DNA of 20,052 nt from JANXAZ01 sp964504655. GTDB lineage: Bacteria; Pseudomonadota; Alphaproteobacteria; Geminicoccales; Geminicoccaceae. The notes under the pieces were generated by a model. The model worked only from the letters and a program-made list of their open reading frames with translations, searched no databases and had not been told where the DNA came from. This document shows positions 18,933 through 20,052 of the stretch, piece by piece; the stretch's first letter is position 1; every line of letters starts with the position of its first letter. Made by a program: the position numbers and the translations under genes. The DNA is taken from the NCBI GenBank assembly GCA_964504655.1, contig CAZDFD010000083.1:1-20052 (forward strand), read 5' to 3'.

Positions 18933-19295
18933 TCAGAACAGGAGCCCGCCCTCGCGGGCGCCTTCGGCCAGGGCCTGGACCCGGCCGTGATAGCGATAGC
19001 CGCCGCGGTCGAACACCACCGCCTCGATCCCGGCCGCCCTGGCCCGCTCGGCCAAAAGCTTGCCGACCCGCTTGGCGGCCTCCCGGTCGGCGCCGGTCCG
19101 GAGCTCCGCCCGGAGCTCCTTCTCGAGCGTCGAGGCCGCGGCGAGCGTCCGGCCCTGCGCGTCGTCGATGATCTGGCCGTAGATGTGCCGGCTCGAGCGG
19201 TGCACCGACAGCCGCGGCCGGCCGGACGCCTCGGTCCGCAGCCGGAAGCGGACCCGCTGGGCCCGCCGCGCGAAGCGCTCGGATGACTTGACCAT
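18933..19295 (-). CDS. rplR: 50S ribosomal protein L18 (uL18)
   Basis: This 120-residue protein binds 5S rRNA in the central protuberance. RFARRAQRVRFRLR near the start, RPRLSVHRSSRHIYGQIIDD (26-45) and VVFDRGGYRYHGRVQALAEG (93-112) are diagnostic. The ATG at 19295 is two bases after the rplF stop and gives the expected length. A longer upstream start would be out of the rplF frame and is rejected. Confidence 0.97.
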   Translation of the reverse strand: MVKSSERFARRAQRVRFRLRTEASGRPRLSVHRSSRHIYGQIIDDAQGRTLAAASTLEKELRAELRTGADREAAKRVGKLLAERARAAGIEAVVFDRGGYRYHGRVQALAEGAREGGLLF

Positions 19296-19297
19296 GG

Positions 19298-19831
19298 CTA
19301 CTTCTTCTTGCCTTCCTTGCGGACGATCACCTCCTCCGCGTACTTGATCCCCTTGCCCTTGTAGGGCTCGGGCTTGCGGAAGCCGCGGATCTCGGCGGCG
19401 ATCTGCCCGACCTTCTGCCGGTCGGCGCCGCTGATGGTGATCTGGGTCGGGCTCTCGCAGGTGATCTTCACGTCGGGCGGGATCGCGAACTTGATGTCGT
19501 GGCTGAAGCCGAGCTGGAGGGTCAGGATCTTGCCGTCGGCCGCGGCCCGGTAGCCGACGCCGCTGATCTCGAGCTTGCGCGAGAAGCCCTCGGCCACGCC
19601 CTTGACGAGGTTGGCCACGAGCGTGCGGGAGAGGCCCCACATGGCGCGCGCCCGCTCGGCCTCGGAGCGCGGCCGCACCACCACCCGGCCGCCCTCGAGC
19701 GCCACGCTCACCTCCGCGGGCAGCGTCCGCTCGAGTTCGCCGAGCCGGCCCTTGGCGCGGACCGTCTGGCCCTCGACGACGACCGAGACGGCCGCCGGCA
19801 CGGGCACGGGATGTTTGCCGATTCGCGACAT
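19298..19831 (-). CDS. rplF: 50S ribosomal protein L6 (uL6)
   Basis: This 177-residue protein of two similar domains lies near the factor-binding site. MSRIGKHPVPVPAAV opens it, WGLSRTLVANLVKGVAEGFS (65-84) and LEISGVGYRAAADG mark the domain junction. The C-terminal signature is IRGFRKPEPYKGKGIKYAEE. Length is the family norm. It stops with TAG, and its ATG lies three bases after the rpsH stop. Confidence 0.98.
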   Translation of the reverse strand: MSRIGKHPVPVPAAVSVVVEGQTVRAKGRLGELERTLPAEVSVALEGGRVVVRPRSEAERARAMWGLSRTLVANLVKGVAEGFSRKLEISGVGYRAAADGKILTLQLGFSHDIKFAIPPDVKITCESPTQITISGADRQKVGQIAAEIRGFRKPEPYKGKGIKYAEEVIVRKEGKKK

Positions 19832-19834
19832 GGC

Positions 19835-20052
19835 TCAGAACACCGTGCAGAGGACTTCGCCGCCGACCTTGAGCTCGCGCGCCTCCGCGTCCGAGACGAC
19901 GCCGCGCGGGGTCGACAGGATCGCGATGCCCAGGCCGTTGTAGACCTGCGGCAGATCCTTGACCCCGGCGTAGATGCGCCGGCCCGGCTTGGACACGCGC
20001 TTGAGCTCGCGGATCACCGGCTCGCCATTGTGGTACTTGAGCTCGATCGACA
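19835..20052 (-). CDS. rpsH: 30S ribosomal protein S8 (uS8), C-terminal part
   Basis: The gene is cut by the right edge; 72 C-terminal residues are visible. SIELKYHNGEPVIRELKRVS leads to KPGRRIYAGVKDLPQVYNGL, then ILSTPRGVVSDAEARELKVG and the end GGEVLCTVF. These are the uS8 C-terminal domain, which binds 16S rRNA helix 21 and, in other bacteria, represses the spc operon. Its place just before rplF is as expected. The start lies outside the window; the internal GTG near 20017 is a valine codon, not a start. Confidence 0.97.
   Translation of the reverse strand, partial: SIELKYHNGEPVIRELKRVSKPGRRIYAGVKDLPQVYNGLGIAILSTPRGVVSDAEARELKVGGEVLCTVF

Overview
This window is a GC-rich (roughly 70% or more by eye) bacterial chromosome segment, almost certainly from an alphaproteobacterium and probably a Rhodospirillales-like lineage. 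Two things point there. The ribosomal block runs rpsH-rplF-rplR-rpsE-rpmD-rplO-secY-adk-rpsM-rpsK-rpoA-rplQ with adk between secY and rpsM and no rpmJ. Downstream of rplQ comes a Do-type protease, RarA, an RluC-type pseudouridine synthase, a HAD hydrolase and an ATP12 chaperone, a family otherwise known from mitochondria. From memory this order is familiar from alphaproteobacterial genomes; no database was searched.

Layout. On the minus strand from the right edge (20052 down to 13140) lies the end of the spc operon and the alpha operon, tightly packed. A strong internal promoter candidate sits at the adk/rpsM junction. Also on the minus strand (13115 to 9383) are a secreted or lipoprotein HtrA/Do protease, the replication-repair ATPase RarA and an RluA-family pseudouridine synthase, with short gaps or overlaps and no recognisable terminator after rplQ. 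A plus-strand acetamidase/formamidase (8429-9379) interrupts the series. The minus strand then resumes with a HAD phosphatase, PEP synthase (ppsA) and an ATP12-family F1-ATPase assembly chaperone (8359 to 4492). A plus-strand gene of unknown function (3622-4563) runs into the end of the ATP12 gene. The left part holds propionyl-CoA carboxylase beta (pccB, minus), a GT2 glycosyltransferase (plus) and the start of a biotin carboxylase subunit (minus, cut by the left edge).

How the genes work together. The right half makes ribosomal proteins, the SecYEG channel, adenylate kinase and the RNA polymerase alpha subunit. The middle adds envelope proteolysis, fork repair and rRNA modification that may be read through from the alpha operon. 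The left half is central carbon and energy metabolism: PEP from pyruvate, propionyl-CoA carboxylation, and F1-ATPase assembly.

The protein-coding region is dense; the longest gap is about 215 bases (654-868). I found no RNA genes, mobile elements, CRISPR arrays or phage genes, and no convincing novel multi-gene system. The best leads are the uncharacterised two-part protein at 3622-4563, whose tail is antisense to the ATP12 gene, the promoter overlapping the adk stop codon, the possible lipoprotein form of HtrA, and an inverted repeat in the HAD/acetamidase divergent gap.
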